DNA of 64,000 nucleotides from Chryseobacterium sp. 3008163 (GTDB taxonomy: Bacteria; Bacteroidota; Bacteroidia; Flavobacteriales; Weeksellaceae). Below, piece by piece: positions 29,686 to 39,053 of this stretch. Below the pieces are notes generated by a model. It did not search any database. It saw nothing but the letters and a program-made list of their open reading frames with translations, and was not told where the DNA came from. The stretch spans positions 1,736,001-1,800,000 of the forward strand of contig NZ_CP033070.1 in NCBI RefSeq assembly GCF_003669035.1, read 5' to 3'. The stretch's first letter is position 1. The number at the start of each line of letters is the position of its first letter. Both the position numbers and the translations under genes were made by a program.

Positions 29686-30396
29686 GTGGTAAAGATTTTA
29701 AATTATCTCTGGAGGTTTTGGTTAGTGGTTTTGGCATTCTTGCTGACAATCTTATTAGGTTTACCTGTTTACCTATTTTCCCTCAACAAGAAAACCTATA
29801 AATACGCTTACATCTTCATCAGAATCTGGTGTTACGGAGTTTTCTACGGAATGGGAATGAGATACGAGCTCATCAATCTTACTGATAAAAAAATCGATAA
29901 AAACACACAATATGTTGTCATTTCGAATCACACTTCGATTATGGATATTATGCTTCCGTGTATTTTGTTTCCAAACCATCCGCTTTGTTATGTTGGAAAA
30001 AAAGAATTAGTGAAAATTCCGATTTTTGGAACGATTTATAAACGGATTTGTGTAATGGTTGACCGCAGCAGCCCGAGAAGCCGCGCCGATGTTTACCGAA
30101 GATGTGCAGAAAAAATGGAAGAAGGCAACAGCATCGTACTTTTTCCGGAAGGTGGTGTTCCAGATGATACTTCTATTGTTTTAGATCAGTTTAAAGATGG
30201 CGCATTCACTTTATCTTCAAAACATCATTCACCAATTGCGGTATTTACTTTTATTGGCTTAAAGGAAATGTTTCCGTTTGACAACTCAAAAGGTTTCCCC
30301 GGAAAAGTAAAAGTTTACTTCAACGATATTCTCGCACCAACAGACTCTCCGAAAGATTTAAAATTGTCTTCATTTGAGACAATAAAAAAACTTTAA
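29686..30396 (+). CDS. 1-acyl-sn-glycerol-3-phosphate acyltransferase (PlsC family)
   Basis: 236 residues starting at GTG 29686. One N-terminal membrane helix, then the acyltransferase motifs: I is NHTSIMD (HxxxxD), II is near RICVMVDRSSPRSR, and III is FPEGGV. It makes phosphatidic acid for phospholipid synthesis or acylates a related lipid. The C-terminus stops abruptly at TIKKL after an A7 run (30385-30391). One extra A would extend it to TIKKTLTELG, so a further homopolymer error is possible but less certain than elsewhere. Confidence 0.9.
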   Translation: MVKILNYLWRFWLVVLAFLLTILLGLPVYLFSLNKKTYKYAYIFIRIWCYGVFYGMGMRYELINLTDKKIDKNTQYVVISNHTSIMDIMLPCILFPNHPLCYVGKKELVKIPIFGTIYKRICVMVDRSSPRSRADVYRRCAEKMEEGNSIVLFPEGGVPDDTSIVLDQFKDGAFTLSSKHHSPIAVFTFIGLKEMFPFDNSKGFPGKVKVYFNDILAPTDSPKDLKLSSFETIKKL

Positions 30397-30451
30397 CAGA
30401 ACTCGGTTAATCAAAGAAAAAAATTATATTTGTTTAACTTAATTTTAATAT

Positions 30452-32215
30452 ATGGATTCAAAACCACAACAGACCAAATGGTCGCAATTTTTATCCTTAA
30501 TCGTAGTTTTTTTCTTTTGGGGATTTGTTGCAGCAAGTAATGACATTCTTATCCCGGTTTTTAAGAAATGGTTTGTACTGTCACAAGTGCAAAGTCAGCT
30601 TGTAGCCTGGGCATTTTATGTTGCTTATTTTGTAGGATCTGTCATCTTTTTTATCATTTCTTTAAAAAGTGATATCCTTCAGAAATTCGGTTATAAAAAA
30701 ACACTTGCGGTTGGTTTAGTCCTGTCTGCATTTGGAGCATTTCTATTTGTTCCGGCTGCTGCTGCAGCCAATTTCTGGTTTTTCTTAGCAGCTTTATTTA
30801 TTGTAGGACTTGGTTTTTCTGTACAGCAGATTGTTGCTAATCCACTTGCAATCAAAATGGGAAGTGCCGAAACCGGAGCACACCGTTTAACATTAGCAGG
30901 AGGTATCAATTCATTAGGAACCACCATTGGCCCTATCCTTTTGGGTATCGTTCTTTTCGGAATGGGGAACAAAGAAGATTCTAAACCCAAAGACACTCAT
31001 TTAACTAAAATTGAAATCGTAAAAAAGGAATACCAAACTCATAAAGACGAGCTTTCGAAAAATATTCTGGAATTACGAAATGACAGACAAGATGACCCTG
31101 CGAAAGTAAACGAAGTCATCACAACTGTTGAAAAAAACATAGCCGATCTAGATACTCAGTTAGCATCAATTGCACAAAATACTTCTGCAAGTGATTCGCA
31201 GGTTGATGTATACACATCCAAACTGGGAGAGATCAAGCAGAGATCTACCAATATATCCTATCCTATAGGATTTGTGAAAGATCATCTGAAAGAGGTCAAA
31301 ATGCCTTTCATTGTTTTAGGGATCGCTTTTATTTTGGTCGCTATCTTTATGCTCTTTTCAAAAATTGAAGACCCTGCAAAAGAAGAAGAGGCCGACATTG
31401 AAGAAGGTTCAGCTAAATTCAGCATCTTTAAATATCCGCAGCTTTACTTAGGAATGCTTGCAATCTTTATTTATGTAGGTGTAGAAGTTTCTATCATCAG
31501 TAATCTTCCTGCACTACTTCATACTAAAGAATTTGGAGGAGTTTTAGAACATAACATTGCTCCATTCGTATCTTTATATTGGGGAAGCTTAATGATCGGA
31601 CGATGGAATGGCAGTATCAATGTATTTAATATGTCTAAAACGACCAATATGTTGATGAAACTTATAGTTCCTTTTATAGCATTTGCTATCATTATTTTCG
31701 CTAACGAGCTGAGTGGCAAAGACGTTTCAAGCTTTTATATTTACGCATTCTGGATTCTTGCTTTTATCATCATGAGTTTTATTGGCGGAAAAGCAGCCGG
31801 AAAAACGCTTATGATCTTTGGGATTGCTGGTGTTGTGATGATGATTTTAGGTTTGGTTTATCCAGATAAAGAAATTGCTAAATATTTCTTCATTTCAGGA
31901 GGATTATTCTGTTCGATTATGTGGCCGTCAATTTTCGATCTTGCTATTGCAGGACTTGGGAAAAATACCGGAAAAGCATCTTCATTCTTAGTAATGATGA
32001 TTTTGGGTGGCGGTATCATCCCTCTAGTTCAGGGATGGATTTGTGACTTTGATAAAACAAGTCCTGAAGGTGTGATGGGAATCACTTGGACTCATTTTTC
32101 TTATGTAATCCCGATTCTTTGCTTTGTATATCTTGCATTTTATGGTTTTGTAACACCAAGAATCCTTAAAAAGCAAGGAATTATTATGGGCGAAACAACA
32201 TCTGGTGGACATTAA
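30452..32215 (+). CDS. MFS sugar transporter, FucP/glucose-galactose type, with large central loop
   Basis: 587 residues with about 12 membrane helices. The start (FFFWGFVAASNDILIPVFK) is the common FucP-type first helix, and GLGFSVQQIVANPLAIKMGS with LAGGINSLGTTIGP are the conserved segments of helices 4-5. A charged, helical loop of about 95 residues (around 180-275, rich in Lys, Glu and Asp) sits between membrane segments and is longer than in fucose permease. It probably carries a hexose by proton symport. It overlaps the DUF3810 gene by 11 bases, so the two are translationally coupled. Confidence 0.88.
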   Translation: MDSKPQQTKWSQFLSLIVVFFFWGFVAASNDILIPVFKKWFVLSQVQSQLVAWAFYVAYFVGSVIFFIISLKSDILQKFGYKKTLAVGLVLSAFGAFLFVPAAAAANFWFFLAALFIVGLGFSVQQIVANPLAIKMGSAETGAHRLTLAGGINSLGTTIGPILLGIVLFGMGNKEDSKPKDTHLTKIEIVKKEYQTHKDELSKNILELRNDRQDDPAKVNEVITTVEKNIADLDTQLASIAQNTSASDSQVDVYTSKLGEIKQRSTNISYPIGFVKDHLKEVKMPFIVLGIAFILVAIFMLFSKIEDPAKEEEADIEEGSAKFSIFKYPQLYLGMLAIFIYVGVEVSIISNLPALLHTKEFGGVLEHNIAPFVSLYWGSLMIGRWNGSINVFNMSKTTNMLMKLIVPFIAFAIIIFANELSGKDVSSFYIYAFWILAFIIMSFIGGKAAGKTLMIFGIAGVVMMILGLVYPDKEIAKYFFISGGLFCSIMWPSIFDLAIAGLGKNTGKASSFLVMMILGGGIIPLVQGWICDFDKTSPEGVMGITWTHFSYVIPILCFVYLAFYGFVTPRILKKQGIIMGETTSGGH

Positions 32216-33260
32216 TATTATAAAAACATATCATAAAAAAAGATTTTGGGCAGCTATTTTAGTTGTCCAAATTCTTTTGTTCTTTATATTTTCAAAGCTG
32301 AGATTCGTGATTTCCGCCTTTGAAAGCTTTTTTGAAATTCAAAAAAAAATACATAAGCTTTTATTTTCTTGGATTCCGTTTTCAGTTGGAGACGTATTAT
32401 ATATTTTGTTGGGAATTTTTCTTTTCTATTTTATAATTAAATGTTTTAAGAAGAAGAGTAGAAATGAATCACTTTTGAAAATACTGATTCTCATCAACAT
32501 CTTTTATTTTACATATCAGATTTTTTGGGGAATGCTTTACTTTCAAAAACCGATTATTGCAAAACTTCCCGAAACAGAAATTACATTAGAAAAAAGGAAG
32601 AATTTAGCTCTAAAATACCTTGAAAAATGCAAACAGACAAGATTGCTTGTCAATGAAAATCAACAAGGAGTTTTTAATGCTTTAAATATCAAAAATATTC
32701 AGGTTGAAATTCTGAATCAGCAAAATAAACTTCCATCTTTCATTTCTGATAAAAAGGCAGACAAAGTTAATTCTATTAAACCAAGTTTATTTAAAAATGT
32801 AATGAGTTTTACGGGCATCTTGGGATATTACAATCCTTTCACCGCAGAAGCTCAATATAACGCCGAATTACCGTCTTCTTACCTACTCTTTACTCTAGCT
32901 CATGAAAGTTCTCATCAGCTCGGATTTGCCCGTGAACAAGAAGCAAATTTTATCGGATATTTAATTGGCATTAATTCATCTAATCCTGAACTTAGATACA
33001 GTACCGAATATTTTACTTTAAAAAGCCTTTTGAACTCTATTATATATGAAGATGAAAATTTCGTCAATAATGCGCTTAAAAACTATTCTGCAGGAATGAA
33101 AAGAGACAGGACTTATGAAAGAGAGTTCATCTTACAACATCAAGGATGGCTTAATGATTTTTTCGGGTTTACAAATAATCTATTTTTAAAAAGTAATCAG
33201 CAGGAAGGTTCGGTTACTTATTCTTATTTCATTGATTTGTTAGTTCGTTACGAAAAGTGA
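32205..33260 (+). CDS. DUF3810 family membrane-anchored putative zinc peptidase
   Basis: 351 residues from GTG 32205, overlapping the transporter stop. Three membrane helices lie in the first 125 residues (LVVQILLFFIFSKL, VLYILLGIFLFYFII, ILILINIFYFTYQIFWGM). The soluble part has LAHESSHQLGFAREQEANF, an HExxH zinc-binding motif with a downstream Glu-x-x-Asn/Asp-like helix typical of gluzincin-type proteins. This is the DUF3810 pattern in Bacteroidota. The job of the family is unknown. Tight coupling to the transporter is the only hint. Confidence 0.85.
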   Translation: MDINIIKTYHKKRFWAAILVVQILLFFIFSKLRFVISAFESFFEIQKKIHKLLFSWIPFSVGDVLYILLGIFLFYFIIKCFKKKSRNESLLKILILINIFYFTYQIFWGMLYFQKPIIAKLPETEITLEKRKNLALKYLEKCKQTRLLVNENQQGVFNALNIKNIQVEILNQQNKLPSFISDKKADKVNSIKPSLFKNVMSFTGILGYYNPFTAEAQYNAELPSSYLLFTLAHESSHQLGFAREQEANFIGYLIGINSSNPELRYSTEYFTLKSLLNSIIYEDENFVNNALKNYSAGMKRDRTYEREFILQHQGWLNDFFGFTNNLFLKSNQQEGSVTYSYFIDLLVRYEK

Positions 33261-33264
33261 AAAC

Positions 33265-33355
33265 AAAAAAAAAGAATCGTATCAGGCGATACGATTCTAA
33301 AAACACAAATGATGAAAAAAAATTTATTACCTTGACTTGTTCCCTCATTCAAGGC
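33265..33355 (-). ncRNA. Candidate small leftward transcript (speculative)
   Basis: On the minus strand, TTG (33386-33388) and TATTTTTA (33360-33367) stand 18 bases apart like a flavobacterial promoter. About 60 bases later comes an 11-bp perfect hairpin (33273-33298), then TTTTTTTTT on the minus strand: a complete terminator facing away from any annotated minus-strand gene. A further stem (CCTTGA with TCAAGG) lies between them. No open frame of note. Without conservation data this stays a guess. Confidence 0.2.
33273..33298 (-). terminator. Strong hairpin terminator with U-tract on the minus strand
   Basis: An 11-bp perfect stem (33273-33283 with 33288-33298) and AGGC loop. The long U-tract is on the minus strand, although the neighbouring gene (DUF3810) is on the plus strand and ends 12 bases away. 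It may also serve that gene as a 3' hairpin. Confidence 0.6.
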
Positions 33356-33907
33356 TTTGTAAAAATACAACAATAATTCATATTTCAAAATCCCATTCCC
33401 TAATTTAATTAAACTTTAAGAAAACTTTATGATTTTTTAAGTTCACACTATTTATTAATCTCTTTCAAATGATTTACTTATTAATTACATTTCGCCATTA
33501 TATTTGAAAATATATTAAAAAAAAATGAATATACTATTAATTTATCAATAAGAAACAAGTATCATTATATTAAATTTACTATACAAAATCACTATGTTTT
33601 TTTATTGAGATTCTAAAAAAAATCCATTTTTGAAATAAATTTTAAAAGCATTGTGGCAATTTGCGGTAAAAAAACCTGGAAAAAAAGTAAAATTTTCACT
33701 TAAAATATTAATTCATTACTTTAGAATGAAAATTTAATCAAATTTTGTAAAATTTTCCTTTAGAATCTTTAATTAAAAAGTGTGCAATCGTTTACCTAAA
33801 TCAATAAATTTTAAACCAAAAATTAAGTTTCAAATATTATTATCCAATTGTAAAGAAATAATGACCTTTTTAGTATAAAAAATCAGAAGAGAATATATAT
33901 AAACGAC
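33299..33907. other. Long AT-rich gap without a recognisable gene
   Basis: About 600 very AT-rich bases between the DUF3810 gene and the tRNA terminator. Only very short open frames occur. Apart from the possible small leftward transcript at its left end, I see nothing functional that I can support. Confidence 0.5.
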
Positions 33908-33931
33908 AAAACCCCTATTACTAGGGGTTTT
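33908..33931 (-). terminator. Terminator after tRNA-Met
   Basis: A 10-bp perfect stem (33908-33917 with 33922-33931) and 4-base loop, 6 bases beyond the 3' end of the tRNA on the minus strand. Confidence 0.8.
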
Positions 33932-33936
33932 TACTG

Positions 33937-34010
33937 TAGCGAAGACGGGAATTGAACCCGTGACCTCAGGGTTATGAATCCTGCGCTCTAACCGACTGAG
34001 CTACCTCGCC
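33937..34010 (-). tRNA. tRNA-Met (anticodon CAT), probably elongator
   Basis: On the minus strand, GGCGAGGTAGCTCAG starts the acceptor and D arms. The anticodon loop TTCATAA places CAT at 33976-33974. The T arm is GGGTTCAATTCCC and the acceptor ends CTTCGCT plus discriminator A. CCA is not encoded. The first pair is G-T, not the C-A mismatch of initiator tRNA, so elongator Met is favoured. A CAT anticodon with C34 lysidinylated (Ile) cannot be fully excluded from sequence. Confidence 0.93.
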
Positions 34011-34054
34011 TTTTTGGTGGTGCAAATATATAAAATATTTAACATTTACCAAAA

Positions 34055-35338
34055 TTATTTTAGATTTAAATATGATAAAACATCGCCTACATGGTCTGGT
34101 TTACTGATAATCTTATTGTTAGCATCCAAAATAAAATAGCTTGGTGTTGCATGTACATTATAAGTTTCTGCATAAGAACTATTCCAACCTCTCAATTCTG
34201 AATCATTAATCCATGGGAAGGCTACAATTTTCTTAGTGTAAGAATCTTTATCAGAATCTAAAGAAAGTCCAATAATCTGAATATTTTTGGCTTTCATATC
34301 ATTATACTTTTCCAGAAGTTTAGGAAGTTCGCTTTCACAATGAGAGCATGTAGAAGACCAAAATACTATCACTTTTTTATCTGCTTTTACATCAGCAATC
34401 GATTTTGCAGTCGTATTAACCGCAGATTGGAATTTGTAATTGGGAAATACCGCCCCAATTTCCACATTAGCATTAGACTTTATAGTTGATGCCAATCTAT
34501 CTGTAATAGTACATTTCAGATTTTTTGCGAGTGTCAAATATTTATTTTTAAACTCTGCCATCTCATAGATATCAAAAATATCAATCAATTCTGATAAAAC
34601 GGTTTGTCCGCGGGGTGTTTCTACCTTTAACTTGTCTAACAATTTATCTACAGACTGCCCAACATTGGCATTACCCCCATTGTTTAGAAAAGACACTAAA
34701 ATTGGCCTTACTAATGATGATGATTCAAGCATGTCATTTGACTTATCAAAGAAATCTATTACTTCATCTTGGCTAACTTTCTTGGTAGGATCGTTTGATA
34801 AAAATTTTGCGTAATTGGTATTGTAATAAGAGACAAAAGGATGCTTAGAAAAATCAGCGGTACTTGCTCCGGAAAGTCTTCCGATTTCTGTAGTAAGTGC
34901 TTTACCAAAATCTGTATTGTCTTTATAATATTCTTTTATCTGAGCCAGCGCAGGAAGTATCATTTCCTTTTTTTGAGATGACTCCTGAATACTGTTCATC
35001 AATTCATTGGCTTCATCCTGATAAATAACATTTTTAACTTTGTTATTAAGAGTTTCTAACCTGATGCTGACATTTTTATTTTCAGAAATAAAGCTGACGC
35101 TGTTATTGGTACTCGGAAAGAAAACCTTCATCATCCCGGAATAGTTTTTGGGATATTTAAAAGTCCATGAATTATTCTTGTTGAGTTCTTTGGTAACGAT
35201 GATGTCTTTAGAACCATTGAGCGTATATAAAATTGCCTCTTGCTCCTTGAAGTCTGCAGGCACCTGAATGTTTACAGAAAATTGTGCCTGCAATGAGAAT
35301 GCACACAACATTCCTGATACTACGAATATCTTTTTCAT
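34055..35338 (-). CDS. TlpA-like thioredoxin-domain protein, exported
   Basis: 427 residues with a signal peptide (cleavage after SLQAQ, about residue 19). The first part (20-290) is a poorly conserved, mixed domain as in many Bacteroidota TlpA-family proteins (DUF4369-type position). The last 140 residues form a thioredoxin fold with WSSTCSHCESELPKL, a CxxC active site, and a cis-Pro region VHATPSYFILD. It likely acts in periplasmic thiol redox or protein folding. The gene stands alone between the tRNA and a terminator; the partner is unknown. Confidence 0.88.
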   Translation of the reverse strand: MKKIFVVSGMLCAFSLQAQFSVNIQVPADFKEQEAILYTLNGSKDIIVTKELNKNNSWTFKYPKNYSGMMKVFFPSTNNSVSFISENKNVSIRLETLNNKVKNVIYQDEANELMNSIQESSQKKEMILPALAQIKEYYKDNTDFGKALTTEIGRLSGASTADFSKHPFVSYYNTNYAKFLSNDPTKKVSQDEVIDFFDKSNDMLESSSLVRPILVSFLNNGGNANVGQSVDKLLDKLKVETPRGQTVLSELIDIFDIYEMAEFKNKYLTLAKNLKCTITDRLASTIKSNANVEIGAVFPNYKFQSAVNTTAKSIADVKADKKVIVFWSSTCSHCESELPKLLEKYNDMKAKNIQIIGLSLDSDKDSYTKKIVAFPWINDSELRGWNSSYAETYNVHATPSYFILDANNKIISKPDHVGDVLSYLNLK

Positions 35339-35440
35339 ATGTAGATATTAAATCTTTTTTTAAGGATTGTATAAAATTGTATATTCTTCATGAGTGCCTG
35401 TATTTTGCATCATCACAATTTTATTATGTAAAAATAAAAA

Positions 35441-35464
35441 AACTCTCTGACTAATCAGAGAGTT
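35441..35464 (-). terminator. Intrinsic terminator after the small membrane protein gene
   Basis: A 10-bp perfect stem (35441-35450 with 35455-35464), 4-base loop, and T-rich tract on the minus strand, 20 bases past the stop at 35486. Confidence 0.85.
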
Positions 35465-35485
35465 TCAAATATTTTAATAAAATTT

Positions 35486-35698
35486 TTATATTTTTTGCGC
35501 CTTGTATTTTTTAGCAAAATATGCAATCATCAAAATGGCTGCGATTACTAAAACATAGACGTACATATCAATTGGTGATGCTGGTCTTTCACAAGGCTCA
35601 CCTGGAAAACATGGAGTACCTGGTGTATTTTGTGCACTACCTAGACCATAGACTACCAAAAAGAGAAGAGGTAATATTTTTTTTACAAGAAATTTCAT
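35486..35698 (-). CDS. Small exported single-span membrane protein
   Basis: 70 residues. Signal peptide (PLLFLVVYGLGSAQ), a short Pro- and Cys-containing loop (CFPGEPCERP), then one membrane helix (YVYVLVIAAILMIAYF) and a lysine-rich tail. This resembles the small signal-plus-helix genes often found right after T9SS cargo genes in Chryseobacterium. It starts 8 bases after the stop of the 674-residue secreted protein, so it is in the same operon. Function unknown. Confidence 0.75.
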   Translation of the reverse strand: MKFLVKKILPLLFLVVYGLGSAQNTPGTPCFPGEPCERPASPIDMYVYVLVIAAILMIAYFAKKYKAQKI

Positions 35699-35706
35699 GT
35701 CTTAGT

Positions 35707-37731
35707 TTATTTTATTAATATTTTGCTATTTACTATAGTTCCGTCGTTACCTACTACTTTTACAACATAGAAAGCCTTAAGACTTGAATCTAATTTTATA
35801 ACGTAGTCTGAATCTGTTTTCACAGATTTTTCAGAAATAACCAGTTTGCCGCTTGCATCGAATACCTCAATAGATGCAGATTTCCAATCTGAATCAAAAC
35901 GAACTATGTAATGATCAATATTAGGGTTATAAGTAACCAATGTTCTTGACTTTTTAGTTAAATCACCCGTGTTTAAAGCGCCTTGTGTTTGTGGAGTCCC
36001 ATAATAAAGACCAAAATTAGAAGTATTTACAGGAATAACTGCACCTTGATAAATTTGTGCAGCCTGACCGTTACCTACACTATAGTAAAATCCTGTACCA
36101 CTAGATAAAGTATGAGTATTATTAGGAATCAAAACAGTATCATCTCTAACTTCAAATTTAAGTGAAGCTACATTCTGACCAAATATGCTTAAATCAATTC
36201 TTTTCCCTTTATAATTACTCTCATTAGCCTCATTAATATATAATCTATATGCAGAAGAATAATTAGAATCTACTCCTCCATTCACACTTTCTTCAAATGT
36301 CTGAATCATTGCAGATGTAGTAGAAGTCATTGCTTGTACCGAACCAAGACTTGGGTTAGTAATATTACCCGTAGTAAAGTGAGGTGCTACAACATAGAAA
36401 GTTTCACCAATCTGATTTCCTGCAGCGTCAAGCGCCAATACACCTAACTGTTTTATACTACCTGAGTTTGTGTTCTTAGACGCCGTTACTGAATAAGGAT
36501 TAGCAGCATCTTCCGTTCTTGCTGTAAATGCAAACCTTCTTAAGTTATCGAAATCTAATGTATGAGCTGTAGCAGTTCTCAGTTTTATTTTAAAAGTATT
36601 CAAAGGCTTGATAACCAAACTAGGTAAATTACCAGTAGGTTTTCCAGATGAATCAAAAGTAACCTTTTGAGCTTCTGCGTATGTTGCAGTTCCACCTGTA
36701 TTTGAATTCCAAGTAACATTTTGAGGATCAACAATTACACCCCAAATATTTGATATATTATTATTATCTGTAGTTGCACCTGCCTCTACAAACCCTATCA
36801 TAGATAAATCTATATTGGTAAGAAAAGGGTTAGAGTATTGATACAAATATTTTCCAAACGTTGGTGCCGTCCATGCCGGAATAGGATCAAATGCATCACC
36901 GATGTAAGTATTATACCTCTCTTGATATACATTTCTATTGTTACCACCTGTTCCAAAAGATGCCGGAATAGTAGAAGGAGTTAAACTTACAACATTGGTT
37001 CCAACAGCAACACTACCCAAACCATCTCCATCTGCAAATGGTCTACCCTTCACAGTACTTAATGTAGTAGGAACATAAGTACTGGTTCCAACAGCATAAT
37101 ATGCTGTTCTATCAGCTAAAGATGTTGTAGAACTTAAACCAATTGTAATACCTGCAACACTTGCGTTAGGAATTGGAGTTGGAGGAATTATAGAGCCATC
37201 AAATCTTAAGTTCGTATTGCTCCATTTTAGAATTTCTCTACCATTCCATCTAATTTCATCAAATCCTCCACCTAACTCTGAGCTCAGAGAAGCAAAGGTT
37301 TTATTGAAAAACGGAACACCAAGTTGCTGATATGCACCATGTTTTGTAGCTGCATACTCTTTATCAACCGATCCTGTTATGTTATTCTGTGGAATCCCTT
37401 TAATGTAAAGCTGTCCATACGTAGAAGTAACCGGAGTACCTGGTGTATTTATTCTAAGAATAACATTGGTAGGGTTTGGGGTAACTGATGTACCACCTGT
37501 TCCATCAGTAGGTATCATTTTAATACCATCAGCAGTAGTACCTACAACCATCATGTTACCATGAAGGTCAATAACTCCACTGCCTCGAGATTGCAGTCCT
37601 CCACCGTTATAAACGAGAGTTCCTGCACTTACATACATTTTAGCCGTGTCATCTACATGTAGTAGAACATTCTGCGCCTGAACAGAATAACCAATTGCTA
37701 AAAGTCCTATAGCTAATAAATTTTTTTTCAT
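35707..37731 (-). CDS. Large secreted surface protein with T9SS type A sorting domain
   Basis: 674 residues with a signal peptide (LLAIGYSVQAQ, about residue 19) and a long, Thr/Ser/Asn-rich beta-type region with adhesin-like composition. The last 80 residues (YNPNIDHYIVRFDSDWKSASIEVFDASGK is its beginning) end in KILIK and make a type A T9SS C-terminal sorting domain, so the protein should be exported by the T9SS and attached to or released from the cell surface. The N-terminal part (DTAKMYVSAGTLVYNGGGL) recurs in flavobacterial surface proteins. Ligand unknown. Confidence 0.85.
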   Translation of the reverse strand: MKKNLLAIGLLAIGYSVQAQNVLLHVDDTAKMYVSAGTLVYNGGGLQSRGSGVIDLHGNMMVVGTTADGIKMIPTDGTGGTSVTPNPTNVILRINTPGTPVTSTYGQLYIKGIPQNNITGSVDKEYAATKHGAYQQLGVPFFNKTFASLSSELGGGFDEIRWNGREILKWSNTNLRFDGSIIPPTPIPNASVAGITIGLSSTTSLADRTAYYAVGTSTYVPTTLSTVKGRPFADGDGLGSVAVGTNVVSLTPSTIPASFGTGGNNRNVYQERYNTYIGDAFDPIPAWTAPTFGKYLYQYSNPFLTNIDLSMIGFVEAGATTDNNNISNIWGVIVDPQNVTWNSNTGGTATYAEAQKVTFDSSGKPTGNLPSLVIKPLNTFKIKLRTATAHTLDFDNLRRFAFTARTEDAANPYSVTASKNTNSGSIKQLGVLALDAAGNQIGETFYVVAPHFTTGNITNPSLGSVQAMTSTTSAMIQTFEESVNGGVDSNYSSAYRLYINEANESNYKGKRIDLSIFGQNVASLKFEVRDDTVLIPNNTHTLSSGTGFYYSVGNGQAAQIYQGAVIPVNTSNFGLYYGTPQTQGALNTGDLTKKSRTLVTYNPNIDHYIVRFDSDWKSASIEVFDASGKLVISEKSVKTDSDYVIKLDSSLKAFYVVKVVGNDGTIVNSKILIK

Positions 37732-37804
37732 TGTATATTATTTTTTTGTGTTAATACAATTTTCACCGACAAAGATATAACAATTTTTCAAAAAAAAGTT
37801 AAAT

Positions 37805-38992
37805 TCACTTATTAATCAAAATATTATCTTCCGTTAATGTGATTTCTTCATCTTCTCCTATCGAAAACATATAGTCTTCTAATACTTTTTCTGTAGTCCC
37901 TCTTAAACCTCTTGCGCCTAAACCTTTTTCCATGGTTTCTTCTACAATTTTATCAATTGAGCTTTCTGTAAAGATCAGTTTAGTACCATCCATCTTAAAA
38001 AGTTCAACAAATTGATTGGTAATAGAATTTTTAGGCTCAGTCATGATTCTTATCATCGTTTCTTTAGTCAATTTCTCTAAATAAGTGATGATTGGAAATC
38101 TTCCCAAAAGTTCAGGAATTAATCCAAAAGAACGAAGATCAATAGCATTAAGATTTGTTAATATATAATCATCCTCTCCTACTTTGTTAATTTTTTCTGA
38201 ACTAAAACCAATTGCCTGTTTGTTCATTCTTCTTTCGATAATTTCTTTGATACCATCAAAAGCTCCACCCGCAATGAAAAGAATATTTTGGGTATTTACC
38301 TGAATGTATTTTTGATCCGGATGTTTCCTCCCTCCTTGTGGCGGAACGTTTACAATACTTCCTTCAAGTAACTTCAATAAACCTTGCTGCACACCTTCTC
38401 CTGATACATCTCTTGTGATGCTTGGGTTATCAGATTTTCTTGCAATTTTATCAATTTCGTCTATGAAAACAATTCCTTTCTCCGCCTTTTCTACATCGTA
38501 GTCAGCGACCATCAGAAGTCTTGACAGAATACTTTCTACGTCTTCACCCACATACCCTGCTTCAGTTAAAATCGTTGCATCAACGATACAAAAAGGAACA
38601 TTCAGTTCTTTAGCAATGGTTTTTGCCAATAAAGTTTTACCCGTTCCTGTCTCACCGATCATGATGATGTTAGACTTCTCAAGCTCAACCTCCCTGTTTT
38701 CTTCTTTTGCGTGAAGCAATCTTTTATAATGATTGTAAACAGCAATTGACAATTGTTTTTTTGCCTGATCCTGCCCGATTACATACTGATCAAGAAACTC
38801 TTTTATCTGCTTTGGTTTTTTTAATTCATCAATTGTTTCTGCAGGAGAATATCCTGTAGGAGAAACACTTTCTTTTACGATAGAATGTGCCTGCTCGATG
38901 CAGTTTTCGCAAATAAATCCGTTTTGTCCTGAGACCAACATTTGCACTTCATTTCTTTTCTTGCCACAGAAAGAACATTGGTTTGCATTCAT
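37805..38992 (-). CDS. clpX: ATP-dependent Clp protease ATP-binding subunit ClpX
   Basis: 395 residues. The N-terminal zinc-binding domain has four Cys (CSFCGKK...CENC). The AAA+ core has Walker A GETGTGKT, Walker B VFIDEIDK, the IGF-type ClpP-contact region near KQAIGFSSEKI, and sensor 2 GLGARGLRG. It unfolds tagged proteins and feeds them to ClpP. ClpP is not in the window. It lies downstream of the HIT gene and greA on the same strand with short gaps. Confidence 0.97.
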   Translation of the reverse strand: MNANQCSFCGKKRNEVQMLVSGQNGFICENCIEQAHSIVKESVSPTGYSPAETIDELKKPKQIKEFLDQYVIGQDQAKKQLSIAVYNHYKRLLHAKEENREVELEKSNIIMIGETGTGKTLLAKTIAKELNVPFCIVDATILTEAGYVGEDVESILSRLLMVADYDVEKAEKGIVFIDEIDKIARKSDNPSITRDVSGEGVQQGLLKLLEGSIVNVPPQGGRKHPDQKYIQVNTQNILFIAGGAFDGIKEIIERRMNKQAIGFSSEKINKVGEDDYILTNLNAIDLRSFGLIPELLGRFPIITYLEKLTKETMIRIMTEPKNSITNQFVELFKMDGTKLIFTESSIDKIVEETMEKGLGARGLRGTTEKVLEDYMFSIGEDEEITLTEDNILINK

Positions 38993-39053
38993 TTTAATTT
39001 AAATATAAGAAAGAAAATCGCAAAAAATTACTTTTTCACGACCTCTTGTTTTG

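Noticed and set aside
33937..34010. tRNA gene as attachment site of an integrated element
   Set aside because: No integrase and no second partial copy of the tRNA 3' end found in the window.
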